DNA of 64,000 nt, taken from Verrucomicrobiota bacterium JB022 (GTDB lineage Bacteria > Verrucomicrobiota > Verrucomicrobiia > Opitutales > Oceanipulchritudinaceae). The notes under the pieces were generated by a model. The model had not been told where the DNA came from and made no database searches. It was given only the letters and a program-made list of their open reading frames with translations. Numbering within the stretch: the first letter of the stretch is position 1; every line of letters begins with the position of its first letter. Shown one piece after another: positions 17,597 through 26,300 of this stretch. Both the position numbers and the translations under genes were made by a program. The DNA lies in the NCBI GenBank assembly GCA_030673845.1, contig JAUTCQ010000017.1, forward strand, positions 434,001 through 498,000, written 5' to 3'.

Positions 17597-17657
17597 AAGA
17601 GGAAGCCAAAGAAAATTTCCTGAAAGCCCCCGCCGGATCGACCCAGCGGGGGTTTTT
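17578..17657 (+). promoter_or_regulatory. Attenuator: alternative antiterminator and terminator stems
   Basis: The terminator stem is CCCCCGC (17627-17633) with GCGGGGG (17646-17652), extended by A-T pairs and followed by TTTTT (17653-17657). A competing pairing is visible: GGTCGA (17578-17583) with TCGACC (17638-17643) and GCGG (17590-17593) with CCGC (17630-17633). That pairing would take the 5' arm and loop of the terminator. The left half lies in the last codons of the leader peptide, just after the Val-rich block. A ribosome that reaches the stop would cover it and let the terminator form; one stalled on GTA codons would leave it free. The stems are read from sequence; the switching is inferred. 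Confidence 0.7.
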
Positions 17658-17758
17658 GTTGGCGGCCGAAAGTGCCTGAACGAGATCCCCGCGAGCCGGA
17701 AGCCCCGGAGCCCAAAAAACGAATTTCTCGCCCAACATCTCAAACGACACTTTCCACC

Positions 17759-19468
17759 ATGAAACTGAATGGAGCCGACCTCATTATTCGCCTGCTCGAG
17801 CGGCAGGGCACACGCCTGATCGCCGGGATCCCCGGTGGCGCCAACCTGCCGATGTATGACGCCCTCGCGCGTCGCCCCGTCATCCGCCACATCCTCGCCC
17901 GCCACGAGCAGGGTGGGGGCTTCATCGCGCAGGGCCTCGCCCGTGTTTCCGGTCAGCCCGCCGTGTGCTTTGGCACCAGCGGCCCCGGCGCGACCAACCT
18001 CCTCACCGCGATTGCGGATGCCAAGCTCGACTCCATCCCGGTGGTCTGCATTACCGGTCAAGTGCCGCAGACGCTGATCGGTACCGACGCGTTTCAGGAG
18101 GTCGACGTTTTTGGCCTGAGCCTGCCCATCACCAAGCACAATTACCTGGTGAAGGACGTGAAGGAGCTGCTGACGATCATCCCCGAAGCTTTCCGCCTCG
18201 CGCAGAGCGGCCGCCCCGGCCCCGTGTGGATCGACGTGCCCAAGGATGTCCAGCTGGCGCAGATCGAGATCGACGAATGGCCGGAGCCGGGCACTGCCGA
18301 CGCCCCGCACGAGCCGGAGGCCGAAGCGATTGCCCAGGCGGTCGACATGATCGTCAAGGCGCAGCGCCCGGTGCTCTACCTCGGCGGCGGCATCATCCAT
18401 GCCGAGGCCAGCGCCATCGCCCTCAAGCTGGCCGAGCGTGCGCAGTTGCCGACCGTTTCGACTTTGATGGCCCTCGGTGCGATGCCGCGCGGGCACGATC
18501 TCGACCTCGGGATGCTGGGCATGCACGCCGCGCCCTTCACCAACCTCGCGTTGGAAGAGAGCGACTTGCTGATCGCCTGCGGTGCCCGCTTCGACGACCG
18601 CGCCACGGGTAAGGTCGCGCAGTTCTGCCCGAACGCCAAGATCATCCATATCGACATCGACCCGAGCGAGCTGGGCAAGATCAAGCAGCCGACCCTCGCC
18701 ATTCAAGCCGACGTCCGCCGCTCGCTGGAAGAGATTTACCAGCATGTGCCGACGCTCGAGCGCCCGACCTGGAAGGCCCATGTCGACGAGCTGCGCCGCG
18801 AGCACCCGCTCGACCTCCCCGGCTGGGAAGACCCGCGCACCCACTACGGCCTGCTCAATGCGGTCGCCACTGCCATTCCGGACGCGATCGTCACGACCGA
18901 CGTGGGCCAGCACCAGATGTGGACGGCGCAAGTCTACCCCTTCCAGCGCCCGCGCCAGTGGCTGACCAGCGGCGGCCTGGGCACGATGGGCTTTGGCCTG
19001 CCTGCCGCCATCGGTGCCGCCCTGGCGGAGCCGGAGGCGACGGTCGTCTGCATCACGGGCGACGGCAGCTTCCTCATGAACAATCAGGAAATGGCCGTCG
19101 TGGCGGAAGAAAACCTGAACGTGAAGATCGTGCTGATGAACAACCAGACCCTCGGCCTGGTGCACCAGCAGCAGACGCTCTTCTACGGTCAGCGCCTGAT
19201 GGCCTCCCGCTTCCAGTGCGCGCCCGACTTTGTGATGATGGCGGCTGCGTTTGGCATCAAGGGCTACGACCTGGCGGACGATCCCGACCCGGCGCAGACG
19301 CTGCAGCATGTGCTGAAGCGCCCGGGCCCGGCCCTGATCAACGCCCCGATCGACCGTATGCAGCACGTTTTCCCGATGGTGCCCCCTGGCGGCGCCAACT
19401 CGCAGATGATCCGCTCCGTGCCCATAGGGGAGCCGACGGCACACGCCGGGGCCGAAAACGCGGTGTAG
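17759..19468 (+). CDS. ilvB: Acetolactate synthase, catalytic subunit (IlvB type)
   Basis: A 569-residue ThDP- and FAD-dependent enzyme that condenses two pyruvates, or pyruvate and 2-ketobutyrate, in the first common step of branched-chain amino acid synthesis. The ThDP-activating glutamate is E50 in [12 protein letters not shown]. The ThDP/Mg motif is GDGSF (~434-438) with the closing [25 protein letters not shown] and [10 protein letters not shown] are also standard. The block after the motif ([16 protein letters not shown]) is closest to the ilvB isozyme, the one that in enterobacteria lies behind an IvbL attenuator. It is followed by a strong terminator and no ilvN small subunit, so the regulatory subunit must be elsewhere or absent. 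Confidence 0.94.
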   Translation: MKLNGADLIIRLLERQGTRLIAGIPGGANLPMYDALARRPVIRHILARHEQGGGFIAQGLARVSGQPAVCFGTSGPGATNLLTAIADAKLDSIPVVCITGQVPQTLIGTDAFQEVDVFGLSLPITKHNYLVKDVKELLTIIPEAFRLAQSGRPGPVWIDVPKDVQLAQIEIDEWPEPGTADAPHEPEAEAIAQAVDMIVKAQRPVLYLGGGIIHAEASAIALKLAERAQLPTVSTLMALGAMPRGHDLDLGMLGMHAAPFTNLALEESDLLIACGARFDDRATGKVAQFCPNAKIIHIDIDPSELGKIKQPTLAIQADVRRSLEEIYQHVPTLERPTWKAHVDELRREHPLDLPGWEDPRTHYGLLNAVATAIPDAIVTTDVGQHQMWTAQVYPFQRPRQWLTSGGLGTMGFGLPAAIGAALAEPEATVVCITGDGSFLMNNQEMAVVAEENLNVKIVLMNNQTLGLVHQQQTLFYGQRLMASRFQCAPDFVMMAAAFGIKGYDLADDPDPAQTLQHVLKRPGPALINAPIDRMQHVFPMVPPGGANSQMIRSVPIGEPTAHAGAENAV

Positions 19469-19485
19469 TCTACGATCCACCTTCC

Positions 19486-19512
19486 GCTCCCGGTTACCGC
19501 CGGGAGCTTTTT
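19486..19512 (+). terminator. Intrinsic terminator after ilvB
   Basis: A perfect 8-pair stem, GCTCCCGG (19486-19493) with CCGGGAGC (19500-19507), loop TTACCG, followed by TTTTT (19508-19512). It lies 17 bases past the ilvB stop and makes ilvB a single-gene transcript. Confidence 0.9.
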
Positions 19513-19616
19513 GTGGTCGCAAGGGGTTTGCCTTATGCGGCTCGACCTAAATACTTAATGGATGGGGTGTGTCCTGCGCTTGCCAAGAGAGCTTGCGCCT
19601 GCATGCTCTGGTGGTC

Positions 19617-20471
19617 ATGGGCTGGTTCGACCGCATCTTCGGGCAAGGCGACCGTCAAAAAAAGACGGAGGTTCTCCCTTTGGCGCGAGTCGAAGAGCTG
19701 GAGGGCTGGCTGCGTGAGCTGGCTGAGCCTACGTATTTCCTCGGCGCAGGGCCCCGCGATTCGCGGACCTACCTCGGCGGGATGCCGATGGGCGGCGAGT
19801 CGTTTGAATGGCCCCGTTCGGCCCGGGGGCCGCTGCCCTTCGTGCTTCAGGTAGACCTGACGCAGCTGCAGGCGCAGCATGGCCCGGTGGAAGCGCTGCC
19901 AGACAAGGGGCTGCTGCAGTTCTATTACGACCTCGGCAGCAGCGTGTGGGGTGGCCAACCGACCGACGGCGCAGCGCGGGCCTGGTTTGTGCAGCTTGTC
20001 GAAGCCGATCTGGTCTTGCCCATCGAAGAGCCGGACGACCTCAACCCGGAATATATTTACCCCCGCAAGCATCTCGCCGCGCGTGCCGGGGTCACCTATC
20101 CCGCTGCGCCGCCCGCCCTCCATGGCTCGCCGGAGAACGCCTTTCTGGCGATCCGGGAAGCGGCTTACGGCGGCGAACCTCAGCACCAGCTACTGGGCTG
20201 CCCGCTGGAAATTCAGGACGGGCAACAAGCGCTGCACTGCGTCAAGATGGCCTGGGGCCTCAGTCACGAAGACTGGCAGCGCCGAGGGGCCGAGCTTCAG
20301 CCGCAGCTCGCGGAAGAGCTCGACAAGTGGATCCTGCTCGCGCAGATCGACTCCGACGACGCCACCCAGATGATGTGGGGCGACGTGGGCAAGCTCTTCT
20401 TCTGGATCCGCAAGGACGATCTCGCCCGCCGCCGCTTCGAGCGCTGCTGGATGATCTTCGAGTGCTATTGA
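19617..20471 (+). CDS. DUF1963 (YwqG-like) protein
   Basis: A 284-residue cytoplasmic protein. I start it at the ATG at 19617 (MGWFDRIFGQ); an upstream start at 19569 adds 16 residues without family character. Features typical of DUF1963/YwqG are YLGGMPMGGESFEWP near residue 50-65, LPFVLQVDL, LLQFYYDL, a central LLGCPLEIQ segment, and the C-terminal WILLAQIDSDDATQMMWGDVGKLFFWIRKDDL. The family is widespread, folds as a beta-rich domain, and has no settled function. It stands between two terminated or convergent units, with its stop 25 bases from the convergent aminotransferase stop. Confidence 0.85.
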   Translation: MGWFDRIFGQGDRQKKTEVLPLARVEELEGWLRELAEPTYFLGAGPRDSRTYLGGMPMGGESFEWPRSARGPLPFVLQVDLTQLQAQHGPVEALPDKGLLQFYYDLGSSVWGGQPTDGAARAWFVQLVEADLVLPIEEPDDLNPEYIYPRKHLAARAGVTYPAAPPALHGSPENAFLAIREAAYGGEPQHQLLGCPLEIQDGQQALHCVKMAWGLSHEDWQRRGAELQPQLAEELDKWILLAQIDSDDATQMMWGDVGKLFFWIRKDDLARRRFERCWMIFECY

Positions 20472-20496
20472 AGCAGGGCGCAACTCCCCACCGCCC

Positions 20497-21633
20497 CTAC
20501 AACACGTAATCCAGCGCCTTGATGAGCTGTTCCATTTGGTCGGGCCGGCCCATGCTGATGCGGATGAAGTGCTGATCGTAGTAGAAGCGGGGGCTGATCT
20601 GGACGTTGAAGGCGCCGAGGATCGCGTCCGAGAGCTGCTTGGCGTCGCGGTCGACCGGGATGAAGACAAAGCTGGCGGACGATGAGGCGTAGCGCAGGCC
20701 TTTCTGGTCCAGATAGGCGCAGAGGGCGGCGCGGGCGCTGGTGTTTTGCTCGCGGATAAAGTCGATGTATTTGCGGTCCTGATACGCGGCCAGGGCGGCT
20801 TCGATCGAGAGATAACTGCAGCCGAGGCCGATCCCGGTCATGTAAAAGTCGCTGATCGTCTTCAGTCGCTCTGCCGGGCCCACGGCGTAGCCGACGCGCA
20901 TCCCCGCCAGCCCGTAAGCCTTGGAAAAGGTCCGCAGCACGACCACGTCGAGCCCGTCGCGCACGCACGAAGTCATGCCCAGCTCGTCCGCGTTGCCTGC
21001 AAAGTCGAGATACGCCTCGTCGATCAGCACCATACAGCGTTTGGAGACCCGCTTACAGAAATCGCGCAGCCTGGCCGGATCGAGGGCCACGGCGGTCGGG
21101 TTCTCGGGATTGCAGATGTAGACGACCTTCGTCTGGGGCGTGATGGCGGCTTCGAGACCTGCGAGGTCGACGCCATAGTCCTTTGTCCACGGCACCTGGA
21201 TGTGTTCCAGACCGAACTTGCGTGTCATCCCGGTCAGGATGGCAAAGGTAGGCTCCGAGCTGACGATATTGTCCCCTTTTTCCTGCCATAGGCTGTTGGC
21301 GAGGCCGCAGAGCAAATCGGCCGAGCCGGCGCCAAGGATCACCTGCTCGGGCGCGACACGCTCGCGGCGGGCAATCACTTCCTGCAGGCGCTTCTGCCCC
21401 TCCACGGGGTATTCGGCCGCGTAGGGCTGGGCGTCCATCATGGCCTGCTTGGCCTTGGGCGACGGGCCAAACTGGTTTTCGTTCCAGCCCAGATTGATAA
21501 AGCCGTGCGAGCTCTGGGGATAGTCCGGCTTCGACGGCGTCCCCTGCGCGAGCAGCGGACGAGAAACATACGCGGCGGCCCCCGCGACGGTGGCCATTTT
21601 GATCCAGTTACGACGATTCATGGAGGGGGACAT
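20497..21633 (-). CDS. Tat-exported PLP aminotransferase, HisC-like
   Basis: A 378-residue fold-type I aminotransferase similar to histidinol-phosphate aminotransferases. Catalytic parts are CNPENPTAVAL, DEAYLDF and the PLP lysine K238 in RTFSKAYGLAGMRVGY, with RISMGRP near the end. The N-terminus is unusual: MNRRNWIKMATVAGAAAYVSRPLLAQ has a twin-arginine pair (R7-R8), a hydrophobic stretch and an alanine-rich cleavage region, i.e. a Tat signal. Tat export would suit a protein folded around PLP. True HisC is cytoplasmic, so the substrate is probably different and outside the cytoplasm. It stands alone. Confidence 0.88.
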   Translation of the reverse strand: MSPSMNRRNWIKMATVAGAAAYVSRPLLAQGTPSKPDYPQSSHGFINLGWNENQFGPSPKAKQAMMDAQPYAAEYPVEGQKRLQEVIARRERVAPEQVILGAGSADLLCGLANSLWQEKGDNIVSSEPTFAILTGMTRKFGLEHIQVPWTKDYGVDLAGLEAAITPQTKVVYICNPENPTAVALDPARLRDFCKRVSKRCMVLIDEAYLDFAGNADELGMTSCVRDGLDVVVLRTFSKAYGLAGMRVGYAVGPAERLKTISDFYMTGIGLGCSYLSIEAALAAYQDRKYIDFIREQNTSARAALCAYLDQKGLRYASSSASFVFIPVDRDAKQLSDAILGAFNVQISPRFYYDQHFIRISMGRPDQMEQLIKALDYVL

Positions 21634-21737
21634 CTACTGTTGAGTGAGCAGAACCCACCCCAGCAGCTTTTGCACCCCGCCCTGCAACTGGCCGACTTTG
21701 CGCAAATTGGGCCAGCGGCGGAGAAAATGGCAGCCGT

Positions 21738-22610
21738 CTATTCCACTAATGTGCGCACCATCTCTTTGATGACGCTTCTGGTGAGATCGACATGGGAAAT
21801 GTCTGCCATCCGAGGGTGTCTGGAATGCGGGAAGCTCATCTCCAGGCAGATCAACGATTTCAGGTTCTGAGTCTCGATCCACTCCCAACTGCGCAAGGGC
21901 GGTGTCTTGACGAGCGTGACCTTTTCCAGCCCTCGGCAGGCGTGTAACGTCTGGTTCAGGTCACTGATAGATCGGGCTGTGTCGATTACGATTTCTTTCA
22001 GCGCGGCAATCTGGGCCAATGCAGCGATGCGCTTGAGCTTCTTGAGAGAGCCAAGTTCGATGGAGGAGAGGCGGGTGAGGTTCGCAATTTCAGCAATATC
22101 TGCTACGGGGCTGTCAAAAATGGCCAGTTGCTGCAGGCCGGGAGCAGACAACGCCAGCTGCTTGAGGTGCTTTGCGCGTGGCTGATAAAGCTGGGCGTTT
22201 TTGAGGTTTGGCAGCTCTCCCAAATCAAGGCCGTCGCTGAGGCCAACACTCATATCCTTTATCAAAGGGAGCGAAAGGGTACACCTGCCTGAAAAATCGC
22301 CCAGCATCAGCTGCTCAATGCCTTCGACATGGGCCAGGCTTTCCAGGCGAAAGCCCATGCGGTCCGCATATGCGATCCGAACGATCTTCGCCTTAAGGCC
22401 AGCGGAAAGGAAAGCGTTAATGTCTCCTTTCCAACCTTCGTTCACAGTTTGGAAATCTGGCCCATATGGGCTGAACGCGATTCCGTCGTAGGCCCCTGCA
22501 GCCAATTCCTCACGCACTTGCTCAACCGATTCGTTTCGCAAGCGCTTGAAGACATGCCCATCGAGAGTCTTCTGAAGATATGGATCCGGCAGCACCCTTC
22601 GGTCGATCAT
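21738..22610 (-). CDS. Leucine-rich-repeat-like protein of unknown function
   Basis: About 290 residues from the ATG at 22610 (MIDRRVLPDPYLQK). The reading frame is open further upstream, but that part overlaps the beta-helix gene out of frame and is proline/arginine noise. The middle and C-terminus show irregular leucine-rich repeats of ~22 residues: LGELPNLKNAQLYQPRAKHL, LALSAPGLQQLAIFDSPV, IANLTRLSSIELGSLKKL, LAQIAALKEIVIDTARSI and HACRGLEKVTLVKTPPL. There is no signal peptide. LRR proteins of this kind usually bind other proteins, and several bacterial immunity-like proteins have the same form. The partner is unknown. Its codons are less GC-biased than those of its neighbours. Confidence 0.65.
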   Translation of the reverse strand: MIDRRVLPDPYLQKTLDGHVFKRLRNESVEQVREELAAGAYDGIAFSPYGPDFQTVNEGWKGDINAFLSAGLKAKIVRIAYADRMGFRLESLAHVEGIEQLMLGDFSGRCTLSLPLIKDMSVGLSDGLDLGELPNLKNAQLYQPRAKHLKQLALSAPGLQQLAIFDSPVADIAEIANLTRLSSIELGSLKKLKRIAALAQIAALKEIVIDTARSISDLNQTLHACRGLEKVTLVKTPPLRSWEWIETQNLKSLICLEMSFPHSRHPRMADISHVDLTRSVIKEMVRTLVE

Positions 22611-22663
22611 TCGGGCAGTATGATCTTTTGCCGGTTTGTTGAAAAGCCTGAACGCGCTATCTC

Positions 22664-24454
22664 TCACTCCACCGGGGCGAACGCACCCGGCACGCCGGCA
22701 TGGTCCTGCGTCCATGGGAGCCATGCCGCGACCTGCTCGGGCAGCGGGTCGGCCACGTTGAGGCCCGGGAACTCCGCCAGCGGAGCGAGGCGGTGAAGGC
22801 GGGCACTTTGGAAGAGCGGGCCGAAGTAGTCGACATATGCGGCGCTGCCCTGGCCGAGGCTGCGGGCCTGCAGGCGGTCGAGTGTCGGCAGGTCGAGCGT
22901 GCATTCATCGCCCTCCGCCGGGCTCAGGCGCACGAGCGGCTGCGTGTGGCCCTGTTGCACATAGGCGTTGTGGGCAAGCGTCTGGAGCTGCGGGGCCGTC
23001 AGTTGACCACACAGCGAAGCTTCCTGCAGCACCTGCACGAGCGGGTTACCGAATGCTGCGGTGCCCACCATCAGATTGTTTTTCACAATGTGGCCGTCGC
23101 GCTCCGGCACGTCGGGCCCGGTGGCGGGGTGCCAGCCAAAGTGGTCGTTGAGGGCGCTGCGGGAGGTGCGTTCGATCTTGATCGAGCTGTCGAGCAGCGT
23201 GTTCTGGTAGATCTCCACATCGGCGCTGTTGAGCACGTAGATGCCGGTGCCGCAGTCGATAAAGACGTTGCCCGCACAGATCGCGCCCTGCGAAATCTCG
23301 AAGAAAAAGCCGTTGTCGGTGCCCTCGACCCAATTGTTGTAAAACTGGCCTTCGCGGTTGCCCACGTCGTACCACACGCCGCTGCTGTGCGGGTTGTCGA
23401 TGATGAGATTGTCGCGGACGATCACGCGGTGCGTCTGGTTGAAGATCTTGATCGCAGTCGGGAATACGCCCAGGAACTCCTCGACGTTGGTCCTGGTGAC
23501 GATGTTGCCCTCCAGCAGCGCATCGGCCGAGCTGATGATGTAGAGGCCCTCGAAGCCCGTGTCGGTGATCAGGCAGTTGCGGATCACGAGGTCGTCGCCG
23601 CGAAAATACCCCGCCACGCGCGAGCAGTGGCTGATGGTGACGTTTTCGAGGACGGTGCCGACGACGTCCTTGCCCATCTCGGCCTCCGGCGTCACGCCCT
23701 CGCCTTCGCTGCCCTCGATCTCCAACGCGCGGTAGGCGTATTGGGTGAAGGTGAGGCCGTGGATCTTTGGCCCGATCTTGTCCGACCGCTTGCCGTGGGC
23801 CTCGCCCATGGTGCGGACGAGCGCGCTGTCGTGGGCGGTGATCTCGATGGTGTGCTGGGCCGGGTCGACGCCGATGTAGACGTGGCCGGTCTCGTAGTCG
23901 ATGCTGTAGGTGCCCGTTTCGACTTCGCCTTCCCAGCCCACGACCTTCAGCGGCTGGCCGTCGACGAAGACCATGTCGTAATTGAAGAGGTAGGGCGGGA
24001 TGGTTTGCCCGTGGCGGTGTCGACGCCACCAGTCGGGGGCCTTTTCGGGGAAGAGGCGATCCCACGAGGTGCGCCAGAGGCCGTTGTCCTGCTTCGTCCA
24101 TTCGGTGGCGATCTGTGTGCCCTTCAGAATCGGGCGTTCGTTTTGGTAAGGCTGGAGCGTGATGCCCTGGTTGAGCACGAGCCCACCGGTGCGGTAAGTG
24201 CCGCCGCGCAAGACGATAGCGTCACCTGTTTTCACTCGTGCGATGACGGCCTCCAGCGTGGACGGCTTTTCCAGCGAGCGGCCATCGGCTTTCGCCTGCC
24301 CGTCGGGCGCGACGTAGTAGATGGTGCCTTTGACCTGAGGCAGTTCGTAGTTTTGGGCGGTGGGGCCGTAATGGCCCATCGAGGGTTGGGCATGGAGCGG
24401 TAACGCTACTGCGAAGGCAAAAGTCAGAAGGGGTAGGGCACGAAGGAGACGCAT
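22664..24454 (-). CDS. Secreted right-handed beta-helix protein
   Basis: About 596 residues from the start at 24454 (MRLLRALPLLTFAFAVALPLHAQ, a signal peptide). After it comes IYYVAPDGQAKADGRSLEKPSTLEAVIARVKTG, the usual opening of parallel beta-helix proteins of the pectate-lyase/DUF1565 type, with VLRGGTYRTGGLVLNQGITLQPY. From about residue 250 there are repeated short strands (VLENVTISHC, DDLVIRNCLITDTG, ADALLEGNIVTRT, HRVIVRDNLIIDNP, QFYNNWVEGTDNG). The fold is clear; whether it is a lyase, hydrolase or binding protein is not, since no catalytic site is obvious. A carbohydrate target is likely given the GH105 and GH3 genes nearby. Confidence 0.82.
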   Translation of the reverse strand: MRLLRALPLLTFAFAVALPLHAQPSMGHYGPTAQNYELPQVKGTIYYVAPDGQAKADGRSLEKPSTLEAVIARVKTGDAIVLRGGTYRTGGLVLNQGITLQPYQNERPILKGTQIATEWTKQDNGLWRTSWDRLFPEKAPDWWRRHRHGQTIPPYLFNYDMVFVDGQPLKVVGWEGEVETGTYSIDYETGHVYIGVDPAQHTIEITAHDSALVRTMGEAHGKRSDKIGPKIHGLTFTQYAYRALEIEGSEGEGVTPEAEMGKDVVGTVLENVTISHCSRVAGYFRGDDLVIRNCLITDTGFEGLYIISSADALLEGNIVTRTNVEEFLGVFPTAIKIFNQTHRVIVRDNLIIDNPHSSGVWYDVGNREGQFYNNWVEGTDNGFFFEISQGAICAGNVFIDCGTGIYVLNSADVEIYQNTLLDSSIKIERTSRSALNDHFGWHPATGPDVPERDGHIVKNNLMVGTAAFGNPLVQVLQEASLCGQLTAPQLQTLAHNAYVQQGHTQPLVRLSPAEGDECTLDLPTLDRLQARSLGQGSAAYVDYFGPLFQSARLHRLAPLAEFPGLNVADPLPEQVAAWLPWTQDHAGVPGAFAPVE

Positions 24455-24506
24455 CCTACCGAGATGCCGCAAAGCAGCGCAGTTCGCAATTTACCACCCG
24501 TTCACA

Positions 24507-25787
24507 CTATAGAACGGGAGCGCCGAGCACGATGCTGACGTTGCTGCCGCCAAAGCCGCAGTTGTTTTTCAGGATCACGCGGCTTTCGGCCTCTTCCGGT
24601 TCGCGGGGCAGGTTCAGCGCTGCGCAATCGGGGTCGACCTCGTTGAGGTGGGCGTTGCCCGGGCGCAGGCGGTGCCGCATCGTCAACGCGCACATCCCCA
24701 CCTCAAACGCGCCCGCCATGGAGAGCCCGTGCCCCGTCAGGCCCTTGGTGCTGACGACAGGCGGGCAGGGTGGGCCATCCGCCAGCAGGCGCTCGATGGC
24801 CTTAGCCTCGGCGATGTCGCCCGTGGGGGTGGAGGTGGCGTGGGCATGGATCCAGGAGACGTCGGCCAAGCTCGTCTTCGCGTCGTCGAGGGCCAGTTGC
24901 ATGGCGCGGGCGAGGTGCAGCCCGTCCGGGGCCGGGGCAGCCAGGCTGTAGCCGTCCGCCGTTTGGCCCCAGCCCAGCAGCTCGGCATAAGGTTTGGCCC
25001 CACGGGCTTGGGCCTCGTCTGCCGCTTCGATGATTACAACCGCTGCGCCGCCGGTGCCGACAAAGCCGTCGCGCGACTTGTCCCATGGGCGGGAGGCCGT
25101 CGAATCGAGCTTTTGCGAGAGTGCGCGCATGGCGGCAAAGGGTAGGATCGAGTCCGCCGTGCAGTCTTCCGCGCCGACTACCACGACGCGTTTGGAGCGC
25201 CCCATGCGGATGGCGTCGATCGCATAACCGATGGCGTGGGTCGACGAGGTGCAGGCAGAGACGAAGCCGAGGTTGGACCCCCGGAACCCGAAGTAGGCCC
25301 CGAGGTTGAAATTGAGCGTGCCGGAAACGGAGCTGACGACGCCGAGCGGGTTGCCTCGGCGGCCTTTGGTCTGGTACATCAGGTTCAGGTTCTGATGCAT
25401 CAGGAAGGGAGAGCCGGCGGAGGCGGCAAAGAGCGCCGTCTGGTCATCCGCCAGGTCTTCCGGCTGCAGGCCGGCATCCGCGAGGGCTTCGTTGAGCGCG
25501 CAGACGGCATAGACCCCGTGGGGCGGCAGGCTGCGCAGGAACTCGCGCCGCACGGCAAAACGCTCCGGCACCTTCCAGAGCGTCCAGGTATCGCTGTAGA
25601 GGTCGAACTCCTTGACCGTGCCCACGACCTTGACCGGTGCGGTGTCTTCGGGCAGGAACTGGAAGCGCTCGACCCCGCTACGTTGCGTGCGCAAGGCCTC
25701 CAGCACCGTGGGTGCGTCGTTGCCAATACTACTGATGAACCCGAGCCCCGTGATGACGGGACGGTGCGGCCACTGAAAGGATGTCAC
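24507..25787 (-). CDS. Beta-ketoacyl-ACP synthase (FabF-like), pigment locus
   Basis: A 426-residue condensing enzyme. The Cys-His-His triad is intact: C179 in VSACTSSTHA, H316 in HAHATSTPTGD (Ala in place of the usual Gly after His), and H353 with K348 in STKGLTGHGLSMAGA. NCGFGGSNVS near the end is also standard. Its start overlaps the upstream ACP gene by 4 bases (ATGA), so the pair is translationally coupled. The N-terminal ~85 residues (SGVERFQFL to VRREFLRSLPP) are unlike housekeeping FabF. In the pigment-type context it is likely the chain-extending or priming ketosynthase of a type II polyene system; a fatty-acid role is possible. Confidence 0.88.
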   Translation of the reverse strand: MTSFQWPHRPVITGLGFISSIGNDAPTVLEALRTQRSGVERFQFLPEDTAPVKVVGTVKEFDLYSDTWTLWKVPERFAVRREFLRSLPPHGVYAVCALNEALADAGLQPEDLADDQTALFAASAGSPFLMHQNLNLMYQTKGRRGNPLGVVSSVSGTLNFNLGAYFGFRGSNLGFVSACTSSTHAIGYAIDAIRMGRSKRVVVVGAEDCTADSILPFAAMRALSQKLDSTASRPWDKSRDGFVGTGGAAVVIIEAADEAQARGAKPYAELLGWGQTADGYSLAAPAPDGLHLARAMQLALDDAKTSLADVSWIHAHATSTPTGDIAEAKAIERLLADGPPCPPVVSTKGLTGHGLSMAGAFEVGMCALTMRHRLRPGNAHLNEVDPDCAALNLPREPEEAESRVILKNNCGFGGSNVSIVLGAPVL

Positions 25788-26143
25788 TGCGAGGAGGCTG
25801 CTTTGATTTTCTGCCGGATAAAGCGCCGGAGGTCGGCTACCGTCTCAAGGCCCACGAGTTCTTCGTTCTGGATGGTGAGGTCGAAAAGGTCTTCCAGCAT
25901 GAAGACGAGCTCGGCAATGGTGATCGAGTCCACGCCCAGATCTTCGCGCAGCCGGGTGGAGTCGGGCAGCTCCATCGGGCCTTGGGCGGGCTGCTCTGGC
26001 AGCAGAAACACGAGCAGGCGCAGCACCAGCTCGTCGAGGTGGCTGGGGTCGTGCGAGGCCTGGTAGGCGCGGTAAGCCGCCAACGTCTCGGGGGGATGTC
26101 CGCGCAGGCGGTCGGCAGCTTTATCGGCGGGCGAAGAACTCAT
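25784..26143 (-). CDS. Acyl carrier protein with N-terminal extension
   Basis: A 119-residue protein. The C-terminal ~80 residues are an acyl carrier domain with the phosphopantetheine serine S73 in REDLGVDSITIAELVFMLED. The first ~30 residues (SPADKAADRLRGHPPETLAAYRAY) are an extension not found in AcpP. It overlaps the ketosynthase gene by 4 bases. It is divergent from the lipoprotein-chorismatase pair across 157 bases, suggesting a shared regulatory region. It would carry the growing chain for the coupled ketosynthase. Confidence 0.88.
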   Translation of the reverse strand: MSSSPADKAADRLRGHPPETLAAYRAYQASHDPSHLDELVLRLLVFLLPEQPAQGPMELPDSTRLREDLGVDSITIAELVFMLEDLFDLTIQNEELVGLETVADLRRFIRQKIKAASSQ

Positions 26144-26300
26144 GGCGCAAGTCTGTCTTAGTTGTCCCCTCGTTATTCTGTGTCAACGGTTTTCCGGGAA
26201 CTCGAGACACCATAGCGGTTCCTGCCGCCGGGGCCAGCCTTCTTTCCACTTCGGGTTTTCCACTTGCCTAATCCTGCTTACCGCTTAGCTCAGAAAGGCG
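26144..26300. promoter_or_regulatory. Divergent promoter region, ACP-KS and lipoprotein-chorismatase
   Basis: 157 bases between two outward-facing gene pairs; both promoters must lie here or close by. It is less GC-rich than the flanking genes (for example TCTTAGTTGTCCCCTCG and TTATTCTGTGTCAACGG). I could not fix -35/-10 boxes with confidence. Confidence 0.35.

Noticed and set aside
17348-19522. A 724-codon antisense frame across ilvB
   Set aside because: Composition is typical of an antisense shadow; ilvB is certain on the plus strand.
22611-22904. N-terminal extension of the LRR-like gene
   Set aside because: The extension overlaps the beta-helix gene out of frame and is Pro/Arg-rich noise; the ATG at 22610 gives a sensible protein.
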